Shown in pieces: positions 50,234-59,372 of a stretch of 64,000 bases of DNA. Origin of the DNA: Brevibacterium senegalense (GTDB taxonomy: Bacteria > Actinomycetota > Actinomycetes > Actinomycetales > Brevibacteriaceae); contig NZ_HE978606.1 in assembly GCF_000285835.1 (NCBI RefSeq), positions 88,177 through 152,176 of the forward strand, in the 5' to 3' direction. Position 1 is the first letter of the stretch; the number at the start of each line of letters is the position of its first letter. The translations under genes were made by a program, and so were the position numbers. The notes under the pieces were generated by a model. It worked only from the letters and a program-made list of their open reading frames with translations. It did no database searches and was not told where the DNA came from.

Positions 50234-51547
50234 TCAGCCGGCCGCGGCCTCGGCGTCGTCCTCGATCGGGAACCGGACCGTCGCCTGCGCGCCGCCGTCG
50301 TTCGCGAACTCGATCGTCATGCCCAGCAGTCTGGCCTGGCCCTGCGCGATGACGAGGCCCAGACCCATCCCGCCGCCGCCGGCGGACACGAAGCGGGTGG
50401 GACCCGTCGCCAGGATGTCCGGCGGATAGCCGGGGCCGGAGTCCGCGACGACGATCCGGTCCGGATGCACCTCGACGCGGATGGGGTCCTCCCCGTGCTT
50501 GACCGCGTTGACCAGGAGGTTCGTGATGATCCGCTCGAACCGGCGCTGGTCCGTCGTGATCCGCGCGTCGCCCGCCTCGTACGTGACGGAGACGTCGTGA
50601 CCGGCCAGTGCGCCCGAGCCCTCGAGCGTGCTCATGAGCGAGTGCATGGTCCCGTCGACGGCCACCGATCCCAGGTGCGTCTCCGCGCGTCCCGCATCGA
50701 GGCGCGACACCTCCAGCAGGTCCTCGACGAGCACCTGCATGCGGGCCACCCGCTCCTTGACGAGCTCTGCGGGCCTGGACTCCTCCTCCAGCAGGTTCGT
50801 CGCGTTCACCAGCCCCGTGAGCGGCGTGCGCATCTCGTGCGCGAGGTCTGCGGTGAAGCGCTGCTCGGACTCGATCCTCTCCGTCAGCCGCTCGACGGCG
50901 AAGTCGACGGCCTGCGCGAAGTCCGCGACCTCGTCGCTGCCGTAGTCGATGATGTTCGAGACGCGCGTCGTCGTGTCGCCGTGCGCGATCCGCCGGGCCG
51001 CCTGCGCCCCCAGGGTGAGCCGCCGCGAGATCTGGCCCGCCGCGTACGAGGCGATCCCGCCCACCACCAGCACAGCACCCGCCATGCCCAGCAGGACCGC
51101 GCGGTCGATGCCCGCCAGCAGCTCCTCCGACTCCGCCGTCGACTGGCGCACTGAGATGACCGCCTGGTGCGAGCCCACCTGGATGGGCGTCGCCGCCCAC
51201 AGGTGGTCCTGCCCGTCGACCGGGTGCATCGTCGTGACGGTGTGGCCTTCCAGAGCGGAGTCGCGCGCGTCCGCGGGCAGCTCCGGGTCGTCGATCGTCG
51301 TGTTGAGCGTGAGGACGCCCGTGTTCGTGTAGACGGAGACCGCGTCCGCCAGCTGCTCGGAGACGTTGGCGCGCTGCCGCTCCGTCTCCGCCCGAGCCGC
51401 GGACTGCCGCACGACGACGCCGCAGCTCAGCGCCGCGATGACGACGGAGGTGACGACCAGCAGGACGATCTTCCAGCGCAGCGACATCCGCGCCCAGCCG
51501 GACCGGGAGTCGCCGATGCGGGCGTCGGCCATCCGGGGATCGGCCAT
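50234..51547 (-). CDS. Sensor histidine kinase (CseC-like arrangement)
   Basis: 437 residues. Two transmembrane helices, about 25-45 and 147-168, flank an extracytoplasmic sensor of about 100 residues; HAMP follows (RIAHGDTTTRVSNIIDYGSD); H-box DLAHEMRTPLTGLVN near 235; N-box RFERIITNLLVNAVKHGED; G-boxes VADSGPGYPP and GGGGMGLGLVIAQG. It is an orthodox kinase, three bases after the OmpR-type regulator gene and presumably coupled to it. Start could be either ATG at 51547 or the next one five codons on. The gene order anchor protein, regulator, kinase recalls CseA-CseB-CseC of streptomycetes, without a sigma factor gene. Confidence 0.88.
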   Translation of the reverse strand: MADPRMADARIGDSRSGWARMSLRWKIVLLVVTSVVIAALSCGVVVRQSAARAETERQRANVSEQLADAVSVYTNTGVLTLNTTIDDPELPADARDSALEGHTVTTMHPVDGQDHLWAATPIQVGSHQAVISVRQSTAESEELLAGIDRAVLLGMAGAVLVVGGIASYAAGQISRRLTLGAQAARRIAHGDTTTRVSNIIDYGSDEVADFAQAVDFAVERLTERIESEQRFTADLAHEMRTPLTGLVNATNLLEEESRPAELVKERVARMQVLVEDLLEVSRLDAGRAETHLGSVAVDGTMHSLMSTLEGSGALAGHDVSVTYEAGDARITTDQRRFERIITNLLVNAVKHGEDPIRVEVHPDRIVVADSGPGYPPDILATGPTRFVSAGGGGMGLGLVIAQGQARLLGMTIEFANDGGAQATVRFPIEDDAEAAAG

Positions 51548-51550
51548 CCG

Positions 51551-52534
51551 TCAGCCCGCGAACCGGTAGCCGAAGCCCCGGACCGTCTCGATCCGCTCCG
51601 CCCCGATCTTCTTCCGCAGGCGCTGGATGTGGACGTCGACGACCCGTGAGTCGCCCGCCCATTCGTACCCCCAGACCGTGTACGCGATCTTCTCCCGCGA
51701 GTACACGTGCCCCGGCTCCTCCGTCAGCAGCAGGAGGATCCGCAGCTCCGTGGGGGTGAGGTGCACCTCCGCACCGTCGATCTCGACCGTGAGCCGGCCC
51801 GTGTCGATCGTGAGCGACCCCAGCGTGAGCCGCCGTTCCAGCGTCGCCGCCGGGTCGTGACCGTCCGCGGTCGCCGCGGACCCCATCGCCGAGGCCGGGG
51901 CCGGGTCCCCTGCCCCGCCCGCCGGGACGGACCCCACGATCGCGGGGTGCGGGCTGGAGCCCACGATCGCGGGGTGCGAGCGCTCCTGCGACTGATCGCC
52001 ACCGGTCGCGGGCGCACCGTCGGGGGCGCGCGGTGAGTCGAAGCCGGGGGTGGGTCCCAGGACGTCCGGCAGATCGCCGCCGCTGATGATGCGGCCGCCG
52101 GGGCCGATCACCGTCTCGTGCGCGCTGCTGGTCGCGGCACTGGCGGGGGAGTAGCCCATCGCCCCGGTGCCGGAGGTGATGAAGCGGCGGACCACCGCGC
52201 GGATGCGCGCGTTGAGCACCTGCATGTCGAACGGCTTCGTGAGGTAGTCGTCCGCACCGGCCTCCAGCGCCTGGACGATGTCGATCGGCTCGGAGCGGGC
52301 GGAGACGATGACGATGGGGATCGTGGACCGCTCGCGGATCGCCCGGGTGATCGACGCGCCATTCATCGTGGGGAGCATGAGGTCGAGCAGGACCGCGTCC
52401 GCGCCGTGCGCGGTGACGAACTCGAAGCCCTCGCGGCCGTCCGCGAACGACGTGACCGTGTAGCCGAAGCGCTCGAGGCCGATCTGCGTCGTCTCGCGGA
52501 TCACCTCATCGTCCTCGACAAGAACGATGTGCAT
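51551..52534 (-). CDS. OmpR-family response regulator with long linker
   Basis: 327 residues, ATG behind GGGGGAGG. Receiver domain 1-120 with EDD at 8-10, phospho-Asp 51 in LLDLMLPTMNG, T/S in IVSARSEP and K in LTKPFD. The winged helix is at about 230-325 (HLTPTELRILLLLTEEPGHV, VDVHIQRLRKKIGAERIETV). Between them is a linker of about 105 residues, several times longer than usual, Gly/Ser/Pro/Ala-rich and containing a nine-residue duplication HPAIVGSSP/HPAIVGSVP. It is followed by its kinase gene. Targets unknown, perhaps envelope functions. Confidence 0.9.
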   Translation of the reverse strand: MHIVLVEDDEVIRETTQIGLERFGYTVTSFADGREGFEFVTAHGADAVLLDLMLPTMNGASITRAIRERSTIPIVIVSARSEPIDIVQALEAGADDYLTKPFDMQVLNARIRAVVRRFITSGTGAMGYSPASAATSSAHETVIGPGGRIISGGDLPDVLGPTPGFDSPRAPDGAPATGGDQSQERSHPAIVGSSPHPAIVGSVPAGGAGDPAPASAMGSAATADGHDPAATLERRLTLGSLTIDTGRLTVEIDGAEVHLTPTELRILLLLTEEPGHVYSREKIAYTVWGYEWAGDSRVVDVHIQRLRKKIGAERIETVRGFGYRFAG

Positions 52535-52591
52535 CGTGTGCCTCCCCCTGCTGGCTCGCCGGACCGGACCCGGCCCGCCGTCCGTCGGTCG

Positions 52592-53188
52592 TCACGTCGC
52601 GCCGACGCTGGAGATCCGCTGGCCGGCCTCGAACCGCCCGTCGTGGAACCGGTAGACCTGCACCGACCAGCCGGTCGGACAGCAGGCCTCATCCGCCGCC
52701 GTGAAGCGCGGCTCCTGTGCGACGAGCGTCCCACCGCGGCCGGGAGTGAGGGACAGGTCCTGCCCTGAAACTACCAGGTGCAGATGCGGTTGACCGCCCT
52801 CCTCGCCGATCACGGCGGCGGCGAACACGGAGTCCTCGCCGGGTTCGGTCAGGAGGACGACCTGGAACGGCTTCTCCTCGATCGTGAGGGTCGCGCCCTG
52901 GTTCAGGCACTCGTCGCAGTAGAGCAGGGTCTCCGTCAGCTCGGCGTTGATGGCCGCACCATCCTCGGAGTCCTCGTCCAGCAGGTGCGAGCGGACCTCC
53001 TCGAGGCTGAACACCGGCGGCGCCTCGGTGGTCCCCGCCCCCGGCGCGTTCGCCGCATCGGTCTGCTGCGCGACGGCCTCGACCCGCAGCCCGCGATCCG
53101 CCTGCGTCACGTGCACGATGAGCAGCAGCGTCACGAGGACGGCACCGGCGATCAGCGCGACGAGAGCGGGCGGTGAGAGGCGGGACAC
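52592..53188 (-). CDS. Membrane-anchored extracytoplasmic protein
   Basis: 198 residues from a GTG at 53188 (CACACT six bases upstream, no ribosome site). One N-terminal helix (LVALIAGAVLVTLLLIVHVT) anchors a soluble outer domain with paired cysteines, YCDECLNQG and ADEACCPTGW, likely disulfides, and the repeated beta pattern KPFQVVLLTEPGEDSVFAAA and GGTLVAQEPRF. It resembles LprE/LppP-like solute-independent domains only in shape; I assign no family. It lies 57 bases before the response regulator on the same strand, so it may be a sensor accessory, as CseA is for CseBC. Confidence 0.65.
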   Translation of the reverse strand: MSRLSPPALVALIAGAVLVTLLLIVHVTQADRGLRVEAVAQQTDAANAPGAGTTEAPPVFSLEEVRSHLLDEDSEDGAAINAELTETLLYCDECLNQGATLTIEEKPFQVVLLTEPGEDSVFAAAVIGEEGGQPHLHLVVSGQDLSLTPGRGGTLVAQEPRFTAADEACCPTGWSVQVYRFHDGRFEAGQRISSVGAT

Positions 53189-53230
53189 GCGTCCAGTGTG
53201 CCACGCGGTCCCCGGTAGGATGGGCGGAAC

Positions 53231-53533
53231 ATGGAACAGCAGAGCCAGCCCCAGGCAGACCCCTCCTCTCAGCCGCGCGAGCGGAAGAGCGTGCCGTACC
53301 GCCACGCGGTGGTCTTCGGCCTCATCGCCGGTCTCGTCGCGTTCGTCGTGAGCGGTGTCGTGACCGTGGGCAGCCGGTTTGCGACGGAGGGCCCCGCCGC
53401 GGTCGCCCACCTGGGCATGCCCGCCTTCTACGGCGCGGTCGCGTTCGTCGCGGCGACGCTCATGGCGTTCGTCCTCAACTGGGTCGTCTCCCGCAAGGAC
53501 GTCGAGCAGCCGGACGGCCCCGTCCTCCACTGA
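53231..53533 (+). CDS. Small two-helix membrane protein
   Basis: 100 residues. A Gln/Pro/Ser/Arg-rich N-terminus of 24 residues, then helices at about 26-47 (AVVFGLIAGLVAFVVSGVVT) and 66-86 (FYGAVAFVAATLMAFVLNWV), with both ends probably cytoplasmic. No family recognised. TAGGAT lies nine bases before the ATG with no ribosome site. It is divergent from the anchor-protein gene and just before the CitA-type kinase. Confidence 0.6.
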   Translation: MEQQSQPQADPSSQPRERKSVPYRHAVVFGLIAGLVAFVVSGVVTVGSRFATEGPAAVAHLGMPAFYGAVAFVAATLMAFVLNWVVSRKDVEQPDGPVLH

Positions 53534-53647
53534 CCCGCAGGGCCCTGTCCTCACACTGCCGCACGTGCACCCTCGCATGCCCGATGTGACAGGACTGGAG
53601 CGCTCTGAGCGGGGTCCGTGTCCGCGGCCTCGGGCAGAATGGGGGCG

Positions 53648-55723
53648 ATGACCGCCAGCCGATCCGCGTCCGGACGACGCAGAGACCCCCAGCGACCCGA
53701 CCCCGGTCGGGTCCCCGGCCTGCCCGGAGCAGAGCCCGCGGGACGGGAGAAGCGCGGGCTGCGGATCTTCCGGGACACCGGCGTCGCGGGGCGGATCATG
53801 GTCGCCAACGGGGTCATGCTCGTGGGCATCGCCCTGCTCGTCACGACCATCCTCTACTTCGTGCTGAGCGACCAGCACGACCGGCGCGCGGAACGGCAGC
53901 TCACCAGCACCGCGGAGTCCCTGGCACGGTCCACGCTGGTGCTCGACCACATCGTCGACGTCCAGTCGCAGCGCGGCGATGCGGACGCTGACGCGGACCC
54001 GCTGCCGGTCTTCCTGGCGGACACGGACGAGAACGCGCTCCTGACGGAGCGGCTCGAAGACGTCCGGACGGACTACGGCGTCGACCTCGTCGAGGTCATC
54101 CCCGCCTCGCAGCTGTCCGCGGTGGGCGCCCTGGGCGGCACCTCCAGTTCGGACGAGGCGACGCAGCGCGAACGGCCGATCATCGTCGCCTCCGGTGAGG
54201 ATGTGGAGACCCGCACCGGCAGCATCGTGACCGGCCTCGACCAGGGCTCGCTGGCCAACGGGGAGACGACGGTCCGCTACATCGGCGGCGGCAGCGGCAT
54301 GCTGGTCGCCGTCGCCCCCATCCTTACCGGCCCGCCCCCGGGCGCGGGCGCGGAGGCGACCCCGGCCTCGGGAGCGGACACCGCAGAGCAGGGCGACTCC
54401 AGCCGGACGGCCCGCGGGCAGGCCGACCTCGGCGGCGACGCCATCGCCGCGCCGCAGGTGGTGGGGGCCGCCGTCGTGGGCATGAGCCCGGATGCGGTCC
54501 GCGATGCGTTCGCCCCGCAGGCGCGGGCGATCTGGTTCATGGGCGGACTCGTCATCCTGCTGGGAGTGGGCGCGAACTGGGTGACCCTGCGCGGCCTGCG
54601 GCGCGTGACCGGCGACTACGGCACAGAGGAGCTGGGCGCCGTCCTCGACTACTACGGGTCCGTCCTGCGGGCGGTCTCCGAGGGCCTCGTGCTGGCGGAC
54701 CGCGGGCAGGGCATCGTCTTCTACAACGAGGAGGCCGCCCAGCTGCTGGGCATGCCGGACTCCACGGCCCGGACCCCCATCGCCCTGCAGGACCTGGACC
54801 TCGACCCGTCGCTCAAGGCTCTGCTGGCGGAGGGCCGGTACGCGCGCGACGAGATTCACTACACGGTCCGCCGGGTCCTCGTCGTCAACCAGCAGCCGGC
54901 CTCGCAGTCGCCGGACACCTGGGTCATGACGATGCGCGACCACACGGAGCTGCAGGAGCTCACGGGCGAGCTGGTGTCCGTCCGCTCGTTCTCCGAATCC
55001 CTGCGGTCGCAGACCCACGAGTACGCGAACCGGCTCCACATGATCGTCTCGCTCGTGGAGACCGGCGCGTTCGACGAGGCCGTCCAGTTCGCGACGCGGG
55101 AGATCGACCAGGCGGAGCGGCCGGCGGACAACCTCCTGGACGGCTTCGATCACCCCATCCTCACCGCGCTGCTGCTCACGAAGATGTCGCAGGCATCGGA
55201 GAACGGGATCCGGCTGGAGCTCGACACGGACGACCTGCACGGCACGATCACCGCGGACGACCGGGACCTCGTCACGATCATCGGCAACCTGGTGGACAAC
55301 GCGCTGGACGCGGTCAGCTCGGACGCAGTGCCCGCGGACCGGCGGACGGTGCGGGTGCGGTTCTCCGGGAACAAGACATCGGGCCTGGTCATCGAGGTGA
55401 GCGACGACGGTCCGGGCATCGCGGAGTCAGCACTGGACAACGTCTTCGAGCGCGGCTGGTCGACGAAGCACGACGGCGTCGCGCAGGCGACGGGCGAGGG
55501 GCGGATGCAACATGCCTCGCGCGGTGTGGGCCTGGCGCTCACGGTGCAGGCCGTGCGCCGGATGGGCGGGGCGATCGACGTGCAGGGATCTGGAGACGAG
55601 CTGTGCGACGAGGCGGAGGTCGCAGAGATGCCCAAGCCCCTGCGCGGCGCCCTCTTCACGGTCTGGGTGCCGGCTGCGCCGGAGGCGGACACTGGCGCAA
55701 CCGGTGCCGGGGATCTACGGTGA
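53648..55723 (+). CDS. CitA/DcuS-type sensor histidine kinase
   Basis: 691 residues. Helix 1 at about 50-70 (MVANGVMLVGIALLVTTILY) and helix 2 near 297-315 enclose a sensor of about 225 residues, longer than in CitA and holding a low-complexity Gly/Ala/Thr insertion near 220-265. A PAS domain follows (AVSEGLVLADRGQGIVFYNE, 343-425). The H-box is of the Spo0B/CitA kind, SQTHEYANRLHMIVSLVETG near 458; N-box VTIIGNLVDNALDAVSSD; G-box EVSDDGPGIAE and SRGVGLALTVQAVRRMGG. The family senses citrate, C4-dicarboxylates or related acids. No transporter gene adjoins. CAGAAT seven bases before the ATG suggests a leaderless start. Confidence 0.9.
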   Translation: MTASRSASGRRRDPQRPDPGRVPGLPGAEPAGREKRGLRIFRDTGVAGRIMVANGVMLVGIALLVTTILYFVLSDQHDRRAERQLTSTAESLARSTLVLDHIVDVQSQRGDADADADPLPVFLADTDENALLTERLEDVRTDYGVDLVEVIPASQLSAVGALGGTSSSDEATQRERPIIVASGEDVETRTGSIVTGLDQGSLANGETTVRYIGGGSGMLVAVAPILTGPPPGAGAEATPASGADTAEQGDSSRTARGQADLGGDAIAAPQVVGAAVVGMSPDAVRDAFAPQARAIWFMGGLVILLGVGANWVTLRGLRRVTGDYGTEELGAVLDYYGSVLRAVSEGLVLADRGQGIVFYNEEAAQLLGMPDSTARTPIALQDLDLDPSLKALLAEGRYARDEIHYTVRRVLVVNQQPASQSPDTWVMTMRDHTELQELTGELVSVRSFSESLRSQTHEYANRLHMIVSLVETGAFDEAVQFATREIDQAERPADNLLDGFDHPILTALLLTKMSQASENGIRLELDTDDLHGTITADDRDLVTIIGNLVDNALDAVSSDAVPADRRTVRVRFSGNKTSGLVIEVSDDGPGIAESALDNVFERGWSTKHDGVAQATGEGRMQHASRGVGLALTVQAVRRMGGAIDVQGSGDELCDEAEVAEMPKPLRGALFTVWVPAAPEADTGATGAGDLR
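55716..55721 (+). promoter_or_regulatory. -10 box TACGGT, internal leaderless promoter
   Basis: TACGGT overlaps the last codons of the kinase gene and ends six bases before the regulator's GTG at 55728, so the regulator may be transcribed on its own as well as with the kinase. Confidence 0.4.
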
Positions 55724-55727
55724 AAGC

Positions 55728-56468
55728 GTGGGAGCAGTGAGTGACGATGCGCGGCGCGGCGATCCCCAGCGGCCGCTGGGTGTCCTCGTCGTGGAGGACG
55801 AGGAGATCGCCGCGAAGGCCCATGCCTCCTACGTCGAGCGGATGGACGGCTTCCGCGTCGTGGGCATCGCCCGCAACGCGCAGCACGCCCTGGCCGCGCT
55901 GACGGACCGGATCATGGGGGTCGACTCGTCGCAGATCGACCTGGTGCTGCTGGACATGAACCTGCCGGACGGCCACGGGCTGCTGCTGGTGCGGAACCTG
56001 CGCGCCCGGAAGGTGCCGGTCGACGTCATCGCCGTGACCGCGGCCCGCGACATGCAGGTCGTGCAGGAGGCCCTGTCGCTGGGGGTCGTCCACTACATCC
56101 TCAAACCGTTCACGTTCCCCGTGCTGCGCACCAAGCTCGAGGCGTTCCGCGGATTCCGGGAGTCGCTGGCCCACGAGCAGGGCGGGGACCAGGTCACCCA
56201 GTCGCTCGTGGACGCCGCCGTCGAGGGTCTGCGCGCCGGCAGCGCGCCCCCGCGCGCCGCCGGCGTCCCCGACGCGGTGCAGGATCAGATCCTCACGATC
56301 CTGGGCGAGGGCGGGTGCTCCGCGGCGGAGGCCGCAGAGAGGATCGGCGTCTCCCGCGTCACCGCGCGCCGGTACCTCGAGGCGATGGCCGATGCGGGAC
56401 TCGTCGAGAGGCGCCCGCGCTACGGCAATGCGGGCCGGCCCGTCCTGGAGTACGCGACGCTCGAGTGA
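55728..56468 (+). CDS. CitB/DcuR-type response regulator
   Basis: 246 residues; the GTG at 55728 fits a leaderless start and a second GTG lies three codons on. Receiver at about 18-135: VLVVEDEEIAAKAHASYVER, phospho-Asp in LVLLDMNLPDGHG near 71, and LKPFTFPVLRTKL with the conserved lysine. The C-terminus, about 180-245, is the helix-turn-helix with wing typical of CitB/DcuR/MalR: ILGEGGCSAAEAAERIGVSR and TARRYLEAMADAGLVERRPR. Partner of the kinase just upstream. Its likely targets, organic-acid transport or breakdown genes, are not in the window, apart from a DASS relic at 32.6 kb. Confidence 0.92.
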   Translation: MGAVSDDARRGDPQRPLGVLVVEDEEIAAKAHASYVERMDGFRVVGIARNAQHALAALTDRIMGVDSSQIDLVLLDMNLPDGHGLLLVRNLRARKVPVDVIAVTAARDMQVVQEALSLGVVHYILKPFTFPVLRTKLEAFRGFRESLAHEQGGDQVTQSLVDAAVEGLRAGSAPPRAAGVPDAVQDQILTILGEGGCSAAEAAERIGVSRVTARRYLEAMADAGLVERRPRYGNAGRPVLEYATLE

Positions 56469-56534
56469 GCCGAGGCCCGGCCGCGCGGCCGGGACGGGAC
56501 GGTCAGCGGGCGGCCCAGCGGCCTCGGCGCCGGG

Positions 56535-57962
56535 TCAGCGGGAGGACCGCCAGGCCGCGACCTCCGCGCGCGCCAGCTCTGCGGCCCGTCCCACGTAGGC
56601 GGTGGGCGTGAGCTCCGCCAGACGGGCGGTGTCGTCGTCGGGCAGGCCCAGGGTCGCGACGAACTCGCGCAGGGCGGGGCCGTCGACGCGGTGCCCGCGG
56701 GTCAGTTCCTTGAGCTTCTCGTACGGGTTGTCCATGCCCTCGATGCCGCGCAGGAACGCGGCGCGCATGACGGACTGGATCGCCTCCGCCAGCACCTCCC
56801 AGTTGCGGTCCAGGTCCGCGGCCAGCGCATCCGGGTTGCACTCGAGGCGGCCCAGGCCCTTGACGAGGTTGCCCAGCGCCAGGAGCGAGTGGCCGAAGGC
56901 GACGCCGATGTTGCGCTGCGTCGTCGAGTCCGTCAGATCGCGCTGCAGACGCGAGGTCGTGAGGGTCGCCGCCAGCGAGTCGAGGAGCGCGTTGGAGAGC
57001 TCGAGGTTCGCCTCCGCGTTCTCGAAGCGGATCGGGTTGACCTTGTGCGGCATCGTCGAGGAGCCGGTGGCGCCCTCGACGGGTATCTGGATGAAGTACT
57101 CCATCGAGATGTACGTCCACATGTCCGTCGCCAGGTTGTGGCAGATCCGGTTGAAGTGACTGATGGCCCCGAACAGCTCCGCCTGCCAGTCGTGCGACTC
57201 GATCTGCGTGGTGAGCGGGTTGAAGGTGAGGCCCAGGTGCTCGACGAAGTCCTGCGCGATGGTGGGCCAGTCGACGCCCGGCGACGCGACGACGTGCGCG
57301 GCGTACGTGCCGGTGGCGCCGTTGATCTTGCCCAGGAACTCCGCCTGCTCGATGCGGGCCAGCTGGCGGCGGAGACGGTGCACGAAGACCGCGATCTCCT
57401 TGCCCATGGTCGACGGGGTCGCGGGCTGGCCGTGGGTGTGGGACAGGAGGGGGACGTCCGCCAGCTCCTGGGCCATGTCCGCGAGCGCGTCGATGAGCTG
57501 ACGGGCCGCCGGCAGCCACACCTCCTGCACGGCGCCCTTGACCCCCAGCGCGTACGACAGGTTGTTGATGTCCTCCGATGTGCAGCAGAAGTGGACCAGT
57601 TCGGACAGGTCGCCCGCGCCGATCTGATCGAGGAACTCCTTGATCGAGTACTCAACGGCCTTGACGTCGTGGACCGTGACGGCCTCGAACGTCTTGAGCT
57701 GCTCGATCGTCTCCAGGTCGAAGCCCGCCGCCCAATCGCGCAGCTGGGACTTCTCGTCCTCCAGCAGCTCGCGCGTGCCGCGCACCGCACCGGACTCCGC
57801 GAGGTGGATGAACCACTCGACCTCGACGTGGATGCGGTCGCGGTTGAGCGCCGCCTCCGACAGGTGGTCGATGAGGGGCGCGGTGTCCCCGCGGTAGCGG
57901 CCGTCCAGGGGGCCGAGGGTGAGGGTCGGATCGAGCTGGGCGAGCGGCACGCGGTTCGTCAT
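56535..57962 (-). CDS. purB: Adenylosuccinate lyase
   Basis: 475 residues. It removes fumarate from SAICAR and from adenylosuccinate in purine synthesis. This is the longer, E. coli-like PurB: LGPLDGRYRGDTAPL at the front, VHFCCTSEDINNLSYAL, LLSHTHGQPATPSTMGKE (catalytic His), the family signature GSSTMPHKVNPIRFENAE near residue 295, and QRDLTDSTTQRNIGVAF. No key residue is missing. GAGAAT six bases before the ATG on the minus strand suggests a leaderless message. Neighbours are unrelated. Confidence 0.95.
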   Translation of the reverse strand: MTNRVPLAQLDPTLTLGPLDGRYRGDTAPLIDHLSEAALNRDRIHVEVEWFIHLAESGAVRGTRELLEDEKSQLRDWAAGFDLETIEQLKTFEAVTVHDVKAVEYSIKEFLDQIGAGDLSELVHFCCTSEDINNLSYALGVKGAVQEVWLPAARQLIDALADMAQELADVPLLSHTHGQPATPSTMGKEIAVFVHRLRRQLARIEQAEFLGKINGATGTYAAHVVASPGVDWPTIAQDFVEHLGLTFNPLTTQIESHDWQAELFGAISHFNRICHNLATDMWTYISMEYFIQIPVEGATGSSTMPHKVNPIRFENAEANLELSNALLDSLAATLTTSRLQRDLTDSTTQRNIGVAFGHSLLALGNLVKGLGRLECNPDALAADLDRNWEVLAEAIQSVMRAAFLRGIEGMDNPYEKLKELTRGHRVDGPALREFVATLGLPDDDTARLAELTPTAYVGRAAELARAEVAAWRSSR

Positions 57963-58233
57963 GCCGCGATTCTCTCACGCACGCGCGCGGGTGCGTCTGC
58001 CGGTCACAGGCCGGGACGCGGGTGCGACCGGACCGCGCGGACGGTCCTGGGGACGGGCCTGCGGGGATCCACAGGGACGAGGGCGCGGTGCGTCGCGCGG
58101 GTGGCGCGATGGATCGTGGCCGTGAGGTCGACCGTGGGTCGCGATGTCGAGCGTGCGGGGGCGAGACCGGTGGTGCGGCGCGAAAGCGGCCGTGCAGGAC
58201 GAGGGCCGTGCGGGGAGAAGGTAGGGGGAAGCG

Positions 58234-58593
58234 GTGGCGGAGGGGATCGGGGCTGCGGCGGTGACGGCCGTCATCGAGGAGCTGCAGGCGGATCAGCAGG
58301 TGTGGGAGACCCAGATCGGAGTGCTCGACAGCATCGTGGGCCGGGGGCGCGCGGGTCAGTGGCTCGAGTGGCGCTCACCTGCGAGCACGGCCTATGTGTC
58401 CGCTCTGGACGCCTGGGTGCGCGACGGCACCGCCCTGGTCGCCGCGGCCGAGGCCGTCATCGGGGCTCTGCGCGCGCACGTGGCCGCATTGGAGGAGGTC
58501 CGCGACTCCGTCGCCGCGGCCGAGGCGGCTGCTGGCGACGCTCTCACCGCCCCCGGCCTGCCGGAGCTCATCCGGGAGGGAGATCTGCTGTGA
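58234..58593 (+). CDS. WXG100-like helical protein
   Basis: 119 residues from a GTG behind GGAGAAGGTAGGGGGAAGC. Two long helices, about 5-38 and 50-100, are separated by a turn with WLEWRSPASTAYVSALDAWV, which resembles the turn of WXG100/ESX proteins (W-x-SPA replacing W-x-G). It is almost all helix, lacks Cys, and has an Ala/Val/Glu heptad pattern for a hairpin. WXG100 proteins are exported by type VII secretion, usually as heterodimers. It is the first gene of a three-gene unit with four-base overlaps. No secretion ATPase gene (eccC) is nearby. Family placement is an inference from shape. Confidence 0.6.
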   Translation: MAEGIGAAAVTAVIEELQADQQVWETQIGVLDSIVGRGRAGQWLEWRSPASTAYVSALDAWVRDGTALVAAAEAVIGALRAHVAALEEVRDSVAAAEAAAGDALTAPGLPELIREGDLL

Positions 58594-59372
58594 GCGTGCG
58601 AGGTGAGACGACGACGGGGAACCGGGCGGGGTCCGCGTCCTGGTGCGTGGTGGACGGGCGCGACTTGGCGGTCGCGCTGCGCCGCGGTGCGCAGGGCTCG
58701 GTCGGAAGCGCCGAACGCGAGTGGCCCGCGGTGCTGCGTCCGGCTGTGCTGCGTACGGCGCCGGCGGCGGATCCCGGGAGCACCCGTGTGCCCGCGCAGT
58801 CTGGCCGTCTCGAGGGGCCGGCGGATCCGCCCGCGGGTGCGCCCGTGTCGCCCGGTGTCCGTCTCTGCGTGCACGCGCTGGAAGGGGCGGCGGCCTCGCA
58901 CGTGCGGTCGATCCACTGGTTCCTCCACTCAGGACACACGATCATCGCGGAGGCCGCGCACGGTGCCCGGCAGACGGTGATCGTTGTGGGACGCGTGTCG
59001 CACGGCGAGGCCGGGATGCTGGACCCCGGCGTCGTCCTCCTGGGCGTGTTCGCCGCGGCGGAGGCTCCCGCGCGGCTGTCGCACCTGGTGGGGACCGGAG
59101 ACGCACCGCACCCCGTGTCCGCGGTGCTGAGCCGCTGGCTGCTGCCCGCGGGCGTGGCCGTGCCTCCCGCCACGGTGCTGCGCTGTCCGCCCGCAGAGGA
59201 GCTCGAGCGCGCGCTCGTCGCGCAGCTGGCGGAGGCGCTCGCCCGGGTGCAGGCGCACGTCCCGGAGGCACAGGCGCACGTCCCGGGGGCACAGGCGCAT
59301 GAGGAGCCGGCCGTGCGGGCGGACCCGTGCGCCGATGGGAACCCGCAGACCGGCGCGGAGCCCTCCCGATGA
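58590..59372 (+). CDS. Hypothetical protein, possibly EspG-like
   Basis: 260 residues, GTG start overlapping the previous stop by four bases. No membrane segment or signal. The middle (RLCVHALEGAAASHVRSIHW, TVIVVGRVSHGEAGMLDPGV, LGVFAAAEAPARLSHLVG) looks like an alpha/beta domain with strands of about six residues. Length, position next to a WXG100-like gene and alternation of strand and helix recall the EspG chaperones of mycobacterial ESX systems, but I see no decisive motif. Near the C-terminus is a seven-residue repeat (AQAHVPE, AQAHVPG, AQAH). The hydrolase gene starts in its stop codon. Confidence 0.5.
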   Translation: MSVRGETTTGNRAGSASWCVVDGRDLAVALRRGAQGSVGSAEREWPAVLRPAVLRTAPAADPGSTRVPAQSGRLEGPADPPAGAPVSPGVRLCVHALEGAAASHVRSIHWFLHSGHTIIAEAAHGARQTVIVVGRVSHGEAGMLDPGVVLLGVFAAAEAPARLSHLVGTGDAPHPVSAVLSRWLLPAGVAVPPATVLRCPPAEELERALVAQLAEALARVQAHVPEAQAHVPGAQAHEEPAVRADPCADGNPQTGAEPSR

